The notes: generated by a model from the sequence alone, not told the origin. A DNA stretch of 64,000 nucleotides from an uncultured Lachnospiraceae bacterium (GCA_902776305.1 CACYPS010000006.1:1-64000), one strand, 5' to 3'. Shown: positions 24,415-32,717, numbered from the stretch's first letter. Translations and numbers: made by a program.

Positions 24415-24443
24415 GCTTTTACCTCCATAAGTGTGTACAATTC

Positions 24444-24472
24444 ATTTTATAATAAAAAGAATTCTGTTGCAA
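24444..24472 (-). promoter_or_regulatory. Promoter of efp
   Basis: Minus strand TTGCAA (complement of 24467-24472), 17-nt spacer, TAAAAT (complement of 24444-24449), about 30 bp before the start codon. Confidence 0.65.
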
Positions 24473-24517
24473 GAGTAAAGTGAGGGCGTATTGTAAAAAC
24501 CGCCGCGGGACTATTCA

Positions 24518-24546
24518 TTGTTATTGTTAACATTAAATGCTATAAT
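24518..24546 (+). promoter_or_regulatory. Promoter of aroE
   Basis: TTGTTA at 24518-24523, 17-nt spacer, perfect TATAAT at 24541-24546. The transcript would have a leader of about 130 nt that includes a hairpin (ATATCCGGC / GCCGGATAT, 24649-24670) ending just before the AGAGGA ribosome-binding site, which it could partly mask. Confidence 0.7.
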
Positions 24547-24683
24547 CTCGTTTGATGAACAGGATCGCTGCGGCTCTTTGCGCGCCGGTTAGCGCAAACG
24601 TTGCTTGCATCTTCACTTCGTCATATTTCAAACCAAATCCACAGGAAAATATCCGGCTTCTGCCGGATATAAAGAGGAACCAT

Positions 24684-25556
24684 ATGCAAAAGTATTATCT
24701 GATCGGATCACCTATATCGCACAGTCTGTCTCCCGCAATGCACAACCTTTCTTTCCGTACGCTCGAAATCGATGCCGAATACGGTCTCCGCGAAACCGGT
24801 CTGGACATGTTGGCCGAGACAGTCGCCGAACTGAAATCCGAGGGCGCAGCGGGTTGGAACGTCACAATGCCCTGTAAAAGAGCTATGTGCGATTTCTGTG
24901 ATGAACTCTCGCCGGAAGCGCTTATATCCCGTTCCGTAAATACGGTTCGAAATGAAAACGGAAAATTATACGGTTATTCGACCGACGGCGCCGGTTTCCT
25001 CCGGACTGCATCCGAATTCGGATATCCTGTCAGATCCGGTGCCATAACACTTCTCGGTACCGGCGGAGCTGCAATTTCCATACTTATTTCCTGTGCGCTT
25101 GAAGGAGCCGAAAGGATTCATGTCTTTTACAACAGGGAATCCTCGGCTGACATGATAAGACCGCTCATCGCACAGCTTGAAGAGTACACGAAAAAAAGTC
25201 ACACTCCCGAGATAACACTGGAATCCATACATGATACGCACGCACTGGACGCCAGAGCTCAGAGCACCGGTCTTATTGTGAATGCTACAAGCGTAGGCAT
25301 GACCGGCACAGATCTTGAGAACATGAGTCCCGTATCGGATACTTTCTTTCTGAACAAAAAAGCGGCCGTATTCGATGCTATCTATAATCCGAGAGAAACA
25401 GTTTTCTTAAAGCAGGCCGGAGAAGCCGGTCTTCAGACGAAGAACGGTTTATCCATGCTGCTTTATCAGGGCGCTGAAGCCTTCCGAATTTGGACAGGTC
25501 AGGATATGCCTGTCCGGAAAATCAGGCAGGATGGTCCTTTCCGTCATCTTCTATAA
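24684..25556 (+). CDS. aroE: Shikimate dehydrogenase
   Basis: Reduces 3-dehydroshikimate to shikimate with NADPH in aromatic amino-acid synthesis. 290 residues from the ATG at 24684 (MQKYYLIGSPI), chosen because AGAGGA precedes it and because it matches the family start. Motifs: SHSLSPAMHN, NVTMPCK with the catalytic Lys, STDGAGF, dinucleotide loop LLGTGGAA, NATSVGMT, and the C-terminal QGAEAF. Its 3' end overlaps the 3' end of the convergent shikimate kinase gene by 35 bp, so both enzymes of consecutive pathway steps share coding DNA on opposite strands. Confidence 0.95.
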   Translation: MQKYYLIGSPISHSLSPAMHNLSFRTLEIDAEYGLRETGLDMLAETVAELKSEGAAGWNVTMPCKRAMCDFCDELSPEALISRSVNTVRNENGKLYGYSTDGAGFLRTASEFGYPVRSGAITLLGTGGAAISILISCALEGAERIHVFYNRESSADMIRPLIAQLEEYTKKSHTPEITLESIHDTHALDARAQSTGLIVNATSVGMTGTDLENMSPVSDTFFLNKKAAVFDAIYNPRETVFLKQAGEAGLQTKNGLSMLLYQGAEAFRIWTGQDMPVRKIRQDGPFRHLL

Positions 25557-26043
25557 TTTCCTGAACAATTTCGGCTGTTTTTCTGCCATCCACCTTGATC
25601 GTGTAGTCGGCTACTTTTTTGTAAGCCGGCTCACGCTCTTTCAGCATTCTGTTCACATGCTCTTCAAAGTCGCCTGCCCTGAGCCAGGAATGCTTTTCAC
25701 CTTTGGAAAGCCGCTCAACGACAAGCTGCTTGCTGACTTTCAGGTAGTATACCCTGCCCAGTTTCTTTAAATACGGGGCATTCTGAGGCATCAGCGCAAG
25801 ACCGCTTCCCAAAACAATTACGGATCTTTCCTCCACAGATTGAAGCTCATCGAGAATCAGAGTCTCCATGGCGCGGTAATATACATCACCGAAGCGATCA
25901 TAAACTTCCGTGGTCCTCATTTTAAGTCTGGACTCCACCTGCTTATCTATATCAATAAGCGGCAGGTTCATTTCTTTTGCAAGAGCTTTAGCAACAGCAC
26001 TTTTTCCCGACCCCATAAAGCCTTCCAGAATAATATGATTCAT
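25522..26043 (-). CDS. aroK: Shikimate kinase
   Basis: Phosphorylates shikimate, the step after AroE. 173 residues with Walker A GFMGSGKSAV, shikimate-binding DIDKQVE and the GDVYYRAMET region (Arg), and the lid/adenine motif REPAYKKVA. The usual GGG shikimate motif reads GSGLAL, a minor change. AAGGAGAG precedes the ATG. It ends inside aroE (35-bp convergent overlap) and is preceded by the FAH-family gene, 53 bp away. Confidence 0.92.
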   Translation of the reverse strand: MNHIILEGFMGSGKSAVAKALAKEMNLPLIDIDKQVESRLKMRTTEVYDRFGDVYYRAMETLILDELQSVEERSVIVLGSGLALMPQNAPYLKKLGRVYYLKVSKQLVVERLSKGEKHSWLRAGDFEEHVNRMLKEREPAYKKVADYTIKVDGRKTAEIVQEIIEDDGKDHPA

Positions 26044-26096
26044 TATCTGTCCTCTCCTTATGTAAATCCTAATTAGCTTTCCTTCCCGGTGTGATT

Positions 26097-26981
26097 TTAG
26101 TCAACTATAACGTTATGAAGTGTACCGATACCCTCAATGACACAATCTACGGCGTCACTGACGGACAGAAATCTTGGAGGCTTAAAGCCCATGCCGACCC
26201 CTGCCGGTGTTCCCATACTGATTATGGTACCCGGAAGAAGTCTGATTCCCTGGGAAAGCTCATGGATACAGTGTGCTATATCGAAAATAAAGTCGTCCGT
26301 ATTTCCGTCCTGTCTCAATTCTCCGTTTACATAAGACTGTACCCGGATCTTCGGTCTTCCCGGTATCTCGTCGGCAGTTACGATCCAGGGACCTATCGGA
26401 GTAAAACCGTCGAGGCTCTTTCCCAGATACCACTGCTTGTGACCGGTCTGAATATCTCTGGCACTGATATCATTCAGGATGGTATATCCGAAGACATGCT
26501 CGTAAGCTTCCTCCGCCGGAACACGGTAAGCCTCCTTTCCGATAATGACGGCCAGCTCGGCTTCATAGTCAAGTCTTTCCGTAATATCGCGATGGGCCGG
26601 AATCCCGCCTCCGTCAGGGACAGCCTCACCTACACGCTTTGAAAAGTAGATCGAGACCTTTTTCTCCGTTCCGAAGGCCTCGTCCGAGTATCCGCCGGCT
26701 TCCTTCTTATGTGCCATAAAATTTTCGCCGAGACATATGACATCCTGAGCAGGGTACGGAATCGGAGAGCATTTGTCCAGAGTATCGTACGGAACGCCTT
26801 CTTCCGGATTTCTGAGAAACGCTTCCACTGTATTTCTGTCTTCTCCGGAAAACCTTCTGATCAAATCATTCATGTTGAAGAATGAGAGCCCTATGTCGGA
26901 CAACGAATACACCGTCTTTCCGTCCTGAGAGGCCACTCCCAGCATCTCGTATCCGTTGTCCCTGTATGTCAGTAATTTCAT
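26097..26981 (-). CDS. Fumarylacetoacetate hydrolase-family protein
   Basis: 294 residues. The C-terminal two thirds carry the FAH fold signatures: ICLGENFMAHKKEA, YEAELAVIIGK (metal-binding Glu residues), YTILNDISARDIQ, KSLDGFTPIGPWIV, and GTPAGVGMGF near the end. Members hydrolyse or decarboxylate acylpyruvates or beta-keto acids (for example oxaloacetate decarboxylase or acylpyruvase activity); the substrate cannot be fixed here. The ribosome-binding site is weak. It follows the superoxide reductase by 12 bp, so the two are probably co-transcribed. Confidence 0.85.
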   Translation of the reverse strand: MKLLTYRDNGYEMLGVASQDGKTVYSLSDIGLSFFNMNDLIRRFSGEDRNTVEAFLRNPEEGVPYDTLDKCSPIPYPAQDVICLGENFMAHKKEAGGYSDEAFGTEKKVSIYFSKRVGEAVPDGGGIPAHRDITERLDYEAELAVIIGKEAYRVPAEEAYEHVFGYTILNDISARDIQTGHKQWYLGKSLDGFTPIGPWIVTADEIPGRPKIRVQSYVNGELRQDGNTDDFIFDIAHCIHELSQGIRLLPGTIISMGTPAGVGMGFKPPRFLSVSDAVDCVIEGIGTLHNVIVD

Positions 26982-26993
26982 ACTAATGCCTTA

Positions 26994-27362
26994 TTATGCT
27001 TTCCAGAGTCCATGCAGGTTGCAATAATCGTAAGCTGCAACATACTCATCGCCCGCCTCAATGACAAAATCAGCTTCCGGAGCGTCACCGGGCTGAAGAT
27101 TCTTTCTGTAAACGCATTTCTTTGTCTCGATCGCGATCCACTCAATATAATGGGCGTCGACCATCGGATGTTCAACTGTACCGATTTTTACATTAACCTT
27201 GTCACCGTCGATCGTCACTGCGGGAACATGTTTTTCCTGCGCTGCGTCTGTCGTGTTCGCTGTGAGTTCTACGAGCGGCTCGCCACAACATTTGACCGGG
27301 CAAGTACCCTTCTTGAGAAGAGAAACCATATTTCCACATTTTTCACATACTAAAATTGTCAT
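26994..27362 (-). CDS. Superoxide reductase (desulfoferrodoxin, 2Fe type)
   Basis: Reduces superoxide to peroxide without releasing oxygen, a defence typical of anaerobes. 122 residues: an N-terminal desulforedoxin-like domain with CEKCG and CPVKCCGEP giving the four cysteines of centre I, and a catalytic domain with EKHVPAV (Glu/Lys and the first His), HPMVDAHYI (two His) and CNLHGLW (Cys and His) for centre II. Full-length for the family. GGAGG/AGGAG lies just before the ATG. A PerR-like sequence near its promoter is described separately. Confidence 0.95.
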   Translation of the reverse strand: MTILVCEKCGNMVSLLKKGTCPVKCCGEPLVELTANTTDAAQEKHVPAVTIDGDKVNVKIGTVEHPMVDAHYIEWIAIETKKCVYRKNLQPGDAPEADFVIEAGDEYVAAYDYCNLHGLWKA

Positions 27363-27620
27363 CTCCTACCTCCTCTTTGCTTATGTAAGCCAGATATAAT
27401 GTAAAAACCTTCAACACCGGTTGCGACCGGACTTATCTATAATATGCAGATAAATCACGACCTACTAGACCAGTTCACAAATTATTATACTACATTTAGA
27501 CATACTATGCACGAATAATGTTTTTGTACGAAATCTGACAAAAATCTTTTCTCACCTCGCAAGGACAAGGTCCGCAAGCGGACTTCAGCTCCACCATCCT
27601 CGAGGAATTTCCTATACAAC
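27363..27620. other. Upstream region of the superoxide reductase gene
   Basis: Apart from the -10/PerR-like site it contains a compact foldable element at 27556-27606, with GTCCGC/GCGGAC enclosed by CCTCG/CGAGG on the minus strand. No ORF with a ribosome-binding site. Confidence 0.4.
27475..27491 (-). promoter_or_regulatory. -10 box and PerR-like operator of the superoxide reductase gene
   Basis: Minus strand contains a perfect TATAAT (complement of 27484-27489) inside GTATAATAATTTGTG, which matches about 11 of 15 positions of the PerR box consensus (TTATAATNATTATAA). The -35 region is weak. AT-rich sequence makes chance matches likely, so this is only suggestive. Confidence 0.35.
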
Positions 27621-27651
27621 AAAAAAAGCTACCTGGATTTACCAGATAGCT
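27621..27651 (-). terminator. Terminator of tRNA-Leu
   Basis: Minus strand AGCTATCTGG / CCAGGTAGCT (10-bp stem, one G-U) followed by seven T, 16 bp after the tRNA. Confidence 0.88.
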
Positions 27652-27666
27652 CCTTTTTATTTGCTA

Positions 27667-27751
27667 TGCGGAAGATGGGACTTGAACCCACACGCAAATA
27701 GTATGCACAAGATCCTTAGTCTTGCTCGTCTGCCAGTTCCGACACTTCCGC
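27667..27751 (-). tRNA. tRNA-Leu (anticodon AAG)
   Basis: 85-nt minus-strand tRNA with the long variable arm of class II. Acceptor GCGGAAG/CTTCCGC, anticodon stem CAAGA/TCTTG with loop CTAAGGA (anticodon AAG, reads CUU), T-arm GTGGG TTCAAGT CCCAT, discriminator A. CCA not encoded. Confidence 0.95.
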
Positions 27752-27777
27752 GTATCGGCTTGCCGCCAACAGTTGAT

Positions 27778-27806
27778 ATTATATGCATGAATCCAAGTTT
27801 TGTCAA
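27778..27806 (-). promoter_or_regulatory. Consensus promoter of tRNA-Leu
   Basis: Minus strand TTGACA (complement of 27801-27806), 17-nt spacer, TATAAT (complement of 27778-27783): perfect sigma-A consensus, about 27 bp before the tRNA. Confidence 0.92.
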
Positions 27807-27890
27807 CAAGAAATTGTATCTTTTTTTCTAATTTTTGATTTTTTTCTGCTTTTTATGCATGCTATGCTTCTTCAGCCGCTTTTTTGCAAA

Positions 27891-27920
27891 TGGACAACAC
27901 CCTCTCGGTCATTATATAAT
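27891..27920 (+). promoter_or_regulatory. Possible promoter of the HD-domain gene
   Basis: TGGACA at 27891-27896, 18-nt spacer, TATAAT at 27915-27920, 43 bp before the start codon. Confidence 0.5.
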
Positions 27921-27963
27921 AACAGAAAACCTTCCACCTGAGCGAAAAAAGCGAGGTAATGCC

Positions 27964-28467
27964 ATGTATGACACTTCCAAACAGAACATAGATCCGTACA
28001 CAGCCCGTATTGATTATATCGCCGGACTCGTTACAGACATGCTCGAAGAGCGCGTCCCGTCCGGAGAGAGGATCTGGGCCGCCTCCCACCTCTTCGGAGT
28101 AGCCGACCATGCCGCTCTCCTCGCAGGTATGCGCAATCAGAATATAGAGCTCGCATATATCGCAGGGGTGATGCACGATCTTTACAAGTTTACGACCGGA
28201 AATGTGGAAAGACATGCCGAAGAAGGAGCTGCCTTTGCCAGACCGCTGCTTGATAAGAGCGGTCTCTTCTCCTCAAAAGAGATCGAAACTATCTGCGGGG
28301 CGATTTACTTTCACAGCGACAAAGCCCACAGGCATCTTCCTTTGGATGAAATCCTGAAGGACGCAGACGTCATGCAGAGCGTTTTGTCGAGCGGAACCCG
28401 CGTTGTTTCAAAGAAACAGTCAGAGCGGTGGAAATCTCTTAAAAAAGAATTCGGCTTCAAACTGTAA
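27964..28467 (+). CDS. HD-domain hydrolase, YqeK-like size
   Basis: 167 residues, started at 27964 (MYDTSKQNID) where GAGG lies 8 nt upstream. The histidine/aspartate pattern of HD metal hydrolases is visible: ASHLFGVADHA, GVMHDLYKF, a conserved ERHAEEGA, an AIYFHSDK region, and DADVMQ. Substrate unknown; nucleotide or phosphoester hydrolysis is the family theme. The last ten codons plus 3' flank are duplicated in tandem just downstream (see repeat). Convergent with rseP and separated from it by a bidirectional terminator. Confidence 0.8.
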   Translation: MYDTSKQNIDPYTARIDYIAGLVTDMLEERVPSGERIWAASHLFGVADHAALLAGMRNQNIELAYIAGVMHDLYKFTTGNVERHAEEGAAFARPLLDKSGLFSSKEIETICGAIYFHSDKAHRHLPLDEILKDADVMQSVLSSGTRVVSKKQSERWKSLKKEFGFKL

Positions 28468-28535
28468 GTATCCGACAAGCGACAAATAAAAAAAGAATTC
28501 GGCTTTAAACTGTAAATATCAGCAGACGACAAATA
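28441..28535 (+). repeat. 48-bp tandem duplication of the HD gene's 3' end
   Basis: Copy one (28441-28488) covers the codons for KKEFGFKL, the stop and 3' flank to GACAAATA; copy two (28489-28535) repeats it with about five substitutions, including a second in-frame-looking KEFGFKL-stop that is not attached to a start. It is therefore a noncoding relic after the real stop. Confidence 0.85.
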
Positions 28536-28564
28536 ATCTTTATATTTATCATTACATCAAAAAC

Positions 28565-28620
28565 GCCCGTATCACTCACTCTCTGTCAGAGTAAGCGATA
28601 CGGGCTGTTTCATTTTTTTA
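28565..28620. terminator. Bidirectional terminator between HD gene and rseP
   Basis: Stem GCCCGTATC (28565-28573) / GATACGGGC (28597-28605) with a loop that can pair internally; T-rich tract on the plus side (TTTCATTTTTTT) and GTTTTT on the minus side. It serves both convergent genes. Confidence 0.82.
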
Positions 28621-29955
28621 CGGCGTCAGAAGCCGCGTCAGATCATTATACATGACATAAACCATCAGGAACAGCAGGAGCACGACCGTGATCATCTGGA
28701 GAGTACCCTCCACTTTTTTATTCACAGGTCTTCTCATAATTCCCTCAAGAAGCAGGAATACAAGCCTGCCGCCGTCCAGCGCGGGAATCGGAAGAAGATT
28801 CATGACTCCGAGGTTTGCGGATAAGAGAACGATCATGTTCAGCATGTTCATCCACGTGATGAGCGGTCCCTCATCTTTGGTCTCCTCATACGTCGTGCCG
28901 ACGATATCAACAACGCCGACAGGTCCGGAGAGCTCATCCATGCCGTAACGCCCCGTAAAGAGCGCTCCGAGCGATTTCAGGACGGTTCCGATCCAATATC
29001 GCATCTCGATCACACTATACTTCAGAACACCGATAGCGGAGGTGTTGACACGTCCCATATTGTAGGAAAATCCAAGGCTCACACTGCGGTTCTCATAGGG
29101 AACGACTTTCTTCTCCAGCGTCTCGTCACCCCTCTGAATTACCAGAGTCACCTCGCTTCCGTCCATAGGATGGGCGTCAAAGTATTCATTCATCTCATTC
29201 GAACCGGTGATCTCTGTACCATCTATTGCAAGAACCACGTCGCCCGCCCGGACGCCTGCTTCATCGAGCGGGGATCCCTCCGAAACGGCGTTTATAGTGG
29301 CCGGCACATCATCCAGATTATAAGTAAGTCCCAGCATGTAGCGGGATATAACATCCGGCTCATATGTCACATCTTTCTTTTCGCCGTTACGCGTGACGGT
29401 CAGCGTAACGGTATCATCTTCGTTCAGATCATTGAGCGCGAACCATGTCGAGACATCTCTCGCTATATCAACATGATCCCCCATAAAAGAAGTGATCGTA
29501 TCGCCCGGAAGAATTCCCGCTTTGTCAGCCGCGGAATTCTCTGCGACAGACATGATCTCCGCCGGATCATAACCGACCACTCCTATAATGATGATGGCGC
29601 AGATAAAGGCAAGGATGAAGTTAAAGAGCGGTCCTGCAAATATGATCGCCGCTCTCCTCCCGACAGAAACGCTCTCAAATGAGCCTTCCTCCGGGACTCG
29701 TTCCGTTTCAGGAACCTCATCATCGTCGTCATCATAATACTCTTCCATCATGCCCTTCATCTGGCATGACCCTCCGAACAGGAGTAATTTCAGGGAGTAC
29801 CTGGTACCGTGGTATACGGTCGTCAGAATCCTCGGACCGAATCCCATGGAAAATTCTTCCACCTCAACACCGTTCAGTTTCGCGACCAAAAAATGTCCGA
29901 ATTCATGAAACAGTATCAGCAGTGAAAAAATCAAAAACGCAATTATCCACTTCAT
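28618..29955 (-). CDS. rseP: Site-2 intramembrane zinc protease RseP/RasP
   Basis: Cuts transmembrane anti-sigma factors and signal-peptide remnants within the membrane. 445 residues: HEFGH zinc motif in the first helix (about residues 17-21), a PDZ domain (about 185-265, beginning near YMLGLTYNLDDVP and containing SPLDEAGVRAGDVVLAI), and the second zinc-site motif NLLPIPALDGGRL. Four helices expected. An acidic stretch (DDDDDEVPETERVPEE) follows the first helix on the extracytoplasmic or cytoplasmic loop. Last gene of pyrH-frr-dxr-cdsA-rseP; the usual ispG does not follow. Confidence 0.95.
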   Translation of the reverse strand: MKWIIAFLIFSLLILFHEFGHFLVAKLNGVEVEEFSMGFGPRILTTVYHGTRYSLKLLLFGGSCQMKGMMEEYYDDDDDEVPETERVPEEGSFESVSVGRRAAIIFAGPLFNFILAFICAIIIIGVVGYDPAEIMSVAENSAADKAGILPGDTITSFMGDHVDIARDVSTWFALNDLNEDDTVTLTVTRNGEKKDVTYEPDVISRYMLGLTYNLDDVPATINAVSEGSPLDEAGVRAGDVVLAIDGTEITGSNEMNEYFDAHPMDGSEVTLVIQRGDETLEKKVVPYENRSVSLGFSYNMGRVNTSAIGVLKYSVIEMRYWIGTVLKSLGALFTGRYGMDELSGPVGVVDIVGTTYEETKDEGPLITWMNMLNMIVLLSANLGVMNLLPIPALDGGRLVFLLLEGIMRRPVNKKVEGTLQMITVVLLLFLMVYVMYNDLTRLLTP

Positions 29956-29969
29956 AAATACCTCTTAAA

Positions 29970-30842
29970 TCAATAGAGCCCGAGTACTGCAAGAGAAAGG
30001 AAATATATGATGGGTGCAGTAAAGATGACGCTGTCAAAACGGTCAAGAATTCCTCCGTGTCCGGGAATCAGTTTTCCGTAGTCTTTGATACCTTTATCGC
30101 GTTTTACCGCTGACGCTGCAAGATCGCCCACCATGGATATCAGAGCGCCTGCACCGCATATGATTGCATAACCGACAATCTGCTGTTTGAATACTGCGGC
30201 GTATACGGCACCCAGCAGGGCAGCCCCTACTACTCCTCCGATTCCGCCTTCCACGGATTTCTTCGGACTGAGTACCGGCGCCATCTTATGCTTTCCGATC
30301 AGTCTTCCTACACAGTAAGCGCATGTATCTGATCCCCACGAACTCAGGAAAATGAGCCAGACCAGTATTTTGCCTGACTCCAGGCACCTCGTCAGATAAA
30401 TAAATCCCAGCATGACTGCCAGATAAATCATTCCGAACAGACAGGCTGTGATCTGCTCCGCCTTATATTTCGGATAAGAGAATACATAAACGAACATTGC
30501 AAGAAGAAACGTAACCGTAATTCCGAGCAGATAAAACAGAGGCTGTCCCATATACAGCGCTATATAATACACGATCGCACCGATGAAACCGGATGCGCTG
30601 AGCAGATTTACGGCCGTATCAGGCTCATCCACAGCATCTTTGCTTCTGGCCTTATATTCTGCTCCCTCCACATGCTTTTGCGCCTTATTTCTGCGCACAA
30701 CAAGTAAGGCTCCGTAAAACTCATTCATACCTGCCAATGACACGAGGAGCAGGGTCACAAGAAGTACGGGACCTCCCGTGATGATTGTCGCAAGGGCGAT
30801 CAGAACCAGTACGATCCCGCTGATCAGTCTTGTCCAGAACAT
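29970..30842 (-). CDS. cdsA: Phosphatidate cytidylyltransferase
   Basis: Makes CDP-diacylglycerol, the branch-point of phospholipid synthesis. 290-residue multi-helix membrane protein with the family signature near the C-terminus: SAVKRDKGIKDYGKLIPGHG followed by GILDRFDS. An insert of about 25 mostly charged residues after the first helices (around 55-80, HVEGAEYKARSKDAVDE) is unusual. AGGAGG precedes the ATG. It lies 14 bp upstream of rseP; the gene normally before it, uppS, is absent and dxr occupies that place. Confidence 0.94.
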   Translation of the reverse strand: MFWTRLISGIVLVLIALATIITGGPVLLVTLLLVSLAGMNEFYGALLVVRRNKAQKHVEGAEYKARSKDAVDEPDTAVNLLSASGFIGAIVYYIALYMGQPLFYLLGITVTFLLAMFVYVFSYPKYKAEQITACLFGMIYLAVMLGFIYLTRCLESGKILVWLIFLSSWGSDTCAYCVGRLIGKHKMAPVLSPKKSVEGGIGGVVGAALLGAVYAAVFKQQIVGYAIICGAGALISMVGDLAASAVKRDKGIKDYGKLIPGHGGILDRFDSVIFTAPIIYFLSLAVLGLY

Positions 30843-30991
30843 ATTTGCCTCCTATGTTTTCGAGTCCCGCTCGCGAGACCTGTCTGTTGCCCGCCGCCTG
30901 TATAGGTGAGGGCATCTCTCACTGAGGTATAGTTTTAAGAGCCGCCGCACCATTTGTCCGAATAATCACAAACAGCGCGGCAGCCCCCATA
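30843..30991 (-). other. 149-bp dxr-cdsA spacer with a hairpin
   Basis: Minus strand GCCGC...TTTGT and ACAAA...GCGGC around 30941-30985 can form an imperfect hairpin. No T-run follows. It is the only sizeable gap inside the pyrH-to-rseP operon and could be an attenuator or an mRNA processing site. Confidence 0.4.
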
Positions 30992-32152
30992 TCACTTCAC
31001 CACTTTTCCGTATTTCTCTTCGCAGTAAGCGTCTATCTCATCCTGCACAGCAAAAATCTCATCTACCGTCGGAGCCGCAATCACTTTGTGACGCGCCATG
31101 TTCTCAGCAATAATATCATAGATCTGCATGAATGAGATGTCGCCGCGTCTGAAAATAGCGTTGGCCCACTCATTTGCCGCATTAAATGCCGTCGGCATCG
31201 AGCCGCCTGTCCTGATAGCCGAGATCGCCATAGGAAGCCCGAGAAATGTCTCATTATCCGGGACATCTATATCGATTCCCTTCAGCATCCTGAAATCAAG
31301 AGGGGTGGCGGGACTCGGAAGATGTGTAGGATATGTCAGCGCATATTGTATCGCAATCCGCATATCCGAGGGTCCGAGCTGAGCAAGAACGGAACCGTCC
31401 TCATATTCAACTGCAGAGTGAATAATGCTCTGCGGCTGGATAACTACTTCAATACTGTCAACAGGCACATCGAACAGCCACTTCGCTTCGATGACTTCAA
31501 GACCCTTATTCACCATGGTTGCAGAGTCGATCGTAATCTTCGGACCCATGCTCCATGTCGGATGTGCAAGCGCTTCTTTCGCGGTCACATTCATCAGTTC
31601 CTCTTTTTTTCTGCCGCGGAAAGGTCCGCCGGAAGCAGTCAGAAGTATTCTTCTGACTTTCGAATCCGCCTTTCCCTGCAGAGCCTGGAAGATTGCAGAA
31701 TGCTCCGAATCCACCGGGAGGATCTGCACGCCTTTTTCCCGCGCAAGAGGAATAATGATGTGACCTGCCGTGACACAGGTCTCCTTATTGGCCAGAGCAA
31801 TATCTTTGCCGGCTTCGATAGCAGCGATAGTGGGTCTGATACCGATCATACCCACGATAGCCGTGACAACGATATCTGCCTCCGGAATCCGGCACATCTC
31901 AATAAGACCTTCCATACCGCTGACAACACGGATTTCCGTATCCGCCAGTCTGGTCTTCAGTATGGCTGCCGCATTCTCATCATACACGGCAACCAGCTTC
32001 ACACCGAATTCCCGCGCCTGTTTTTCCGCCAGGTCAATGCTGCTTCCGCATGCTATAGCGACAGCACGCATCATTTCCGGATGCATACGGATCACATCCA
32101 GAGACTGGGTCCCTATAGATCCTGTAGACCCGAGAACTGCTATATTCTTCAT
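30992..32152 (-). CDS. dxr: 1-deoxy-D-xylulose 5-phosphate reductoisomerase
   Basis: First committed step of the MEP isoprenoid pathway (also ispC). 386 residues with the NADPH loop LGSTGSIGTQSLDVI, ALANKETCV, metal/substrate residues in PVDSEHSAIFQ, the flexible lid around LTASGGPFRG and HPTWSMGPKITIDSATMVNK, and the C-terminal helical domain. The ATG shares one base with the frr stop (TGATG), so translation is coupled to frr. Confidence 0.97.
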   Translation of the reverse strand: MKNIAVLGSTGSIGTQSLDVIRMHPEMMRAVAIACGSSIDLAEKQAREFGVKLVAVYDENAAAILKTRLADTEIRVVSGMEGLIEMCRIPEADIVVTAIVGMIGIRPTIAAIEAGKDIALANKETCVTAGHIIIPLAREKGVQILPVDSEHSAIFQALQGKADSKVRRILLTASGGPFRGRKKEELMNVTAKEALAHPTWSMGPKITIDSATMVNKGLEVIEAKWLFDVPVDSIEVVIQPQSIIHSAVEYEDGSVLAQLGPSDMRIAIQYALTYPTHLPSPATPLDFRMLKGIDIDVPDNETFLGLPMAISAIRTGGSMPTAFNAANEWANAIFRRGDISFMQIYDIIAENMARHKVIAAPTVDEIFAVQDEIDAYCEEKYGKVVK

Positions 32153-32706
32153 CAGATCGTCATAAGCTCCTTCGTCTTAACCTCGATTGCCTTGTCAACC
32201 TTCTTGATGAAATTATCGGTGATCTTCTGAAGCTCATCTTCAGCATCGGCGATTTCATCTTCGGAAAGCTCTGATGTCTTCTTCATCTTCTTATATGCGT
32301 CGTTGCCGTCACGTCTGATGTTACGGCAGGCGACCTTGGCATTTTCGCCCATCTTCTTGACATCCTTGACCAGCTGCTTACGTCTCTCTTCTGTAAGTTC
32401 CGGGAATACAAGGCGGATTACACGGCCGTCATCGCTCGGGTTAATGCCGAGATCGGACTTCTGAATAGCCTTTACGATCGTTTTCACCATCTTCGGCTCC
32501 CACGGCTGAATCTGGATCATACGTGCCTCAGGCACCTGAACATTCGCAACAGACTGGATCGGAGTCGGTGATCCGTAGTAATCGACCGTAATCTTGTCAA
32601 GAACATGCGGATTAGCACGGCCGGCTCTGACAGACTGAAGTTCTCTCTCAAGATTTGCGAGTGTCTTCGTCATCTTCTCTTCATAAACCTTATTTTTTTC
32701 GCTCAT
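32152..32706 (-). CDS. frr: Ribosome recycling factor
   Basis: Splits terminated ribosomes with EF-G. 184 residues, full length; conserved blocks RAGRANPHVLDKI, YYGSPTPIQSVANVQVPEAR, ISPSDDGRVIRL-like (LGINPSDDGRVIRLVFP), and RRDGNDAYKKMKK. TAAGGAGG precedes the ATG. It lies 11 bp after pyrH. Confidence 0.97.
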   Translation of the reverse strand: MSEKNKVYEEKMTKTLANLERELQSVRAGRANPHVLDKITVDYYGSPTPIQSVANVQVPEARMIQIQPWEPKMVKTIVKAIQKSDLGINPSDDGRVIRLVFPELTEERRKQLVKDVKKMGENAKVACRNIRRDGNDAYKKMKKTSELSEDEIADAEDELQKITDNFIKKVDKAIEVKTKELMTI

Positions 32707-32717
32707 AATACGCCTCC

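Noticed and set aside
30843-30991. Remnant of uppS between dxr and cdsA
   Set aside because: The 149-bp gap shows no uppS motif in any frame.
31322-32230. Plus-strand frame of 302 codons opposite dxr
   Set aside because: Antisense shadow of dxr; no ribosome-binding site and low-complexity composition.
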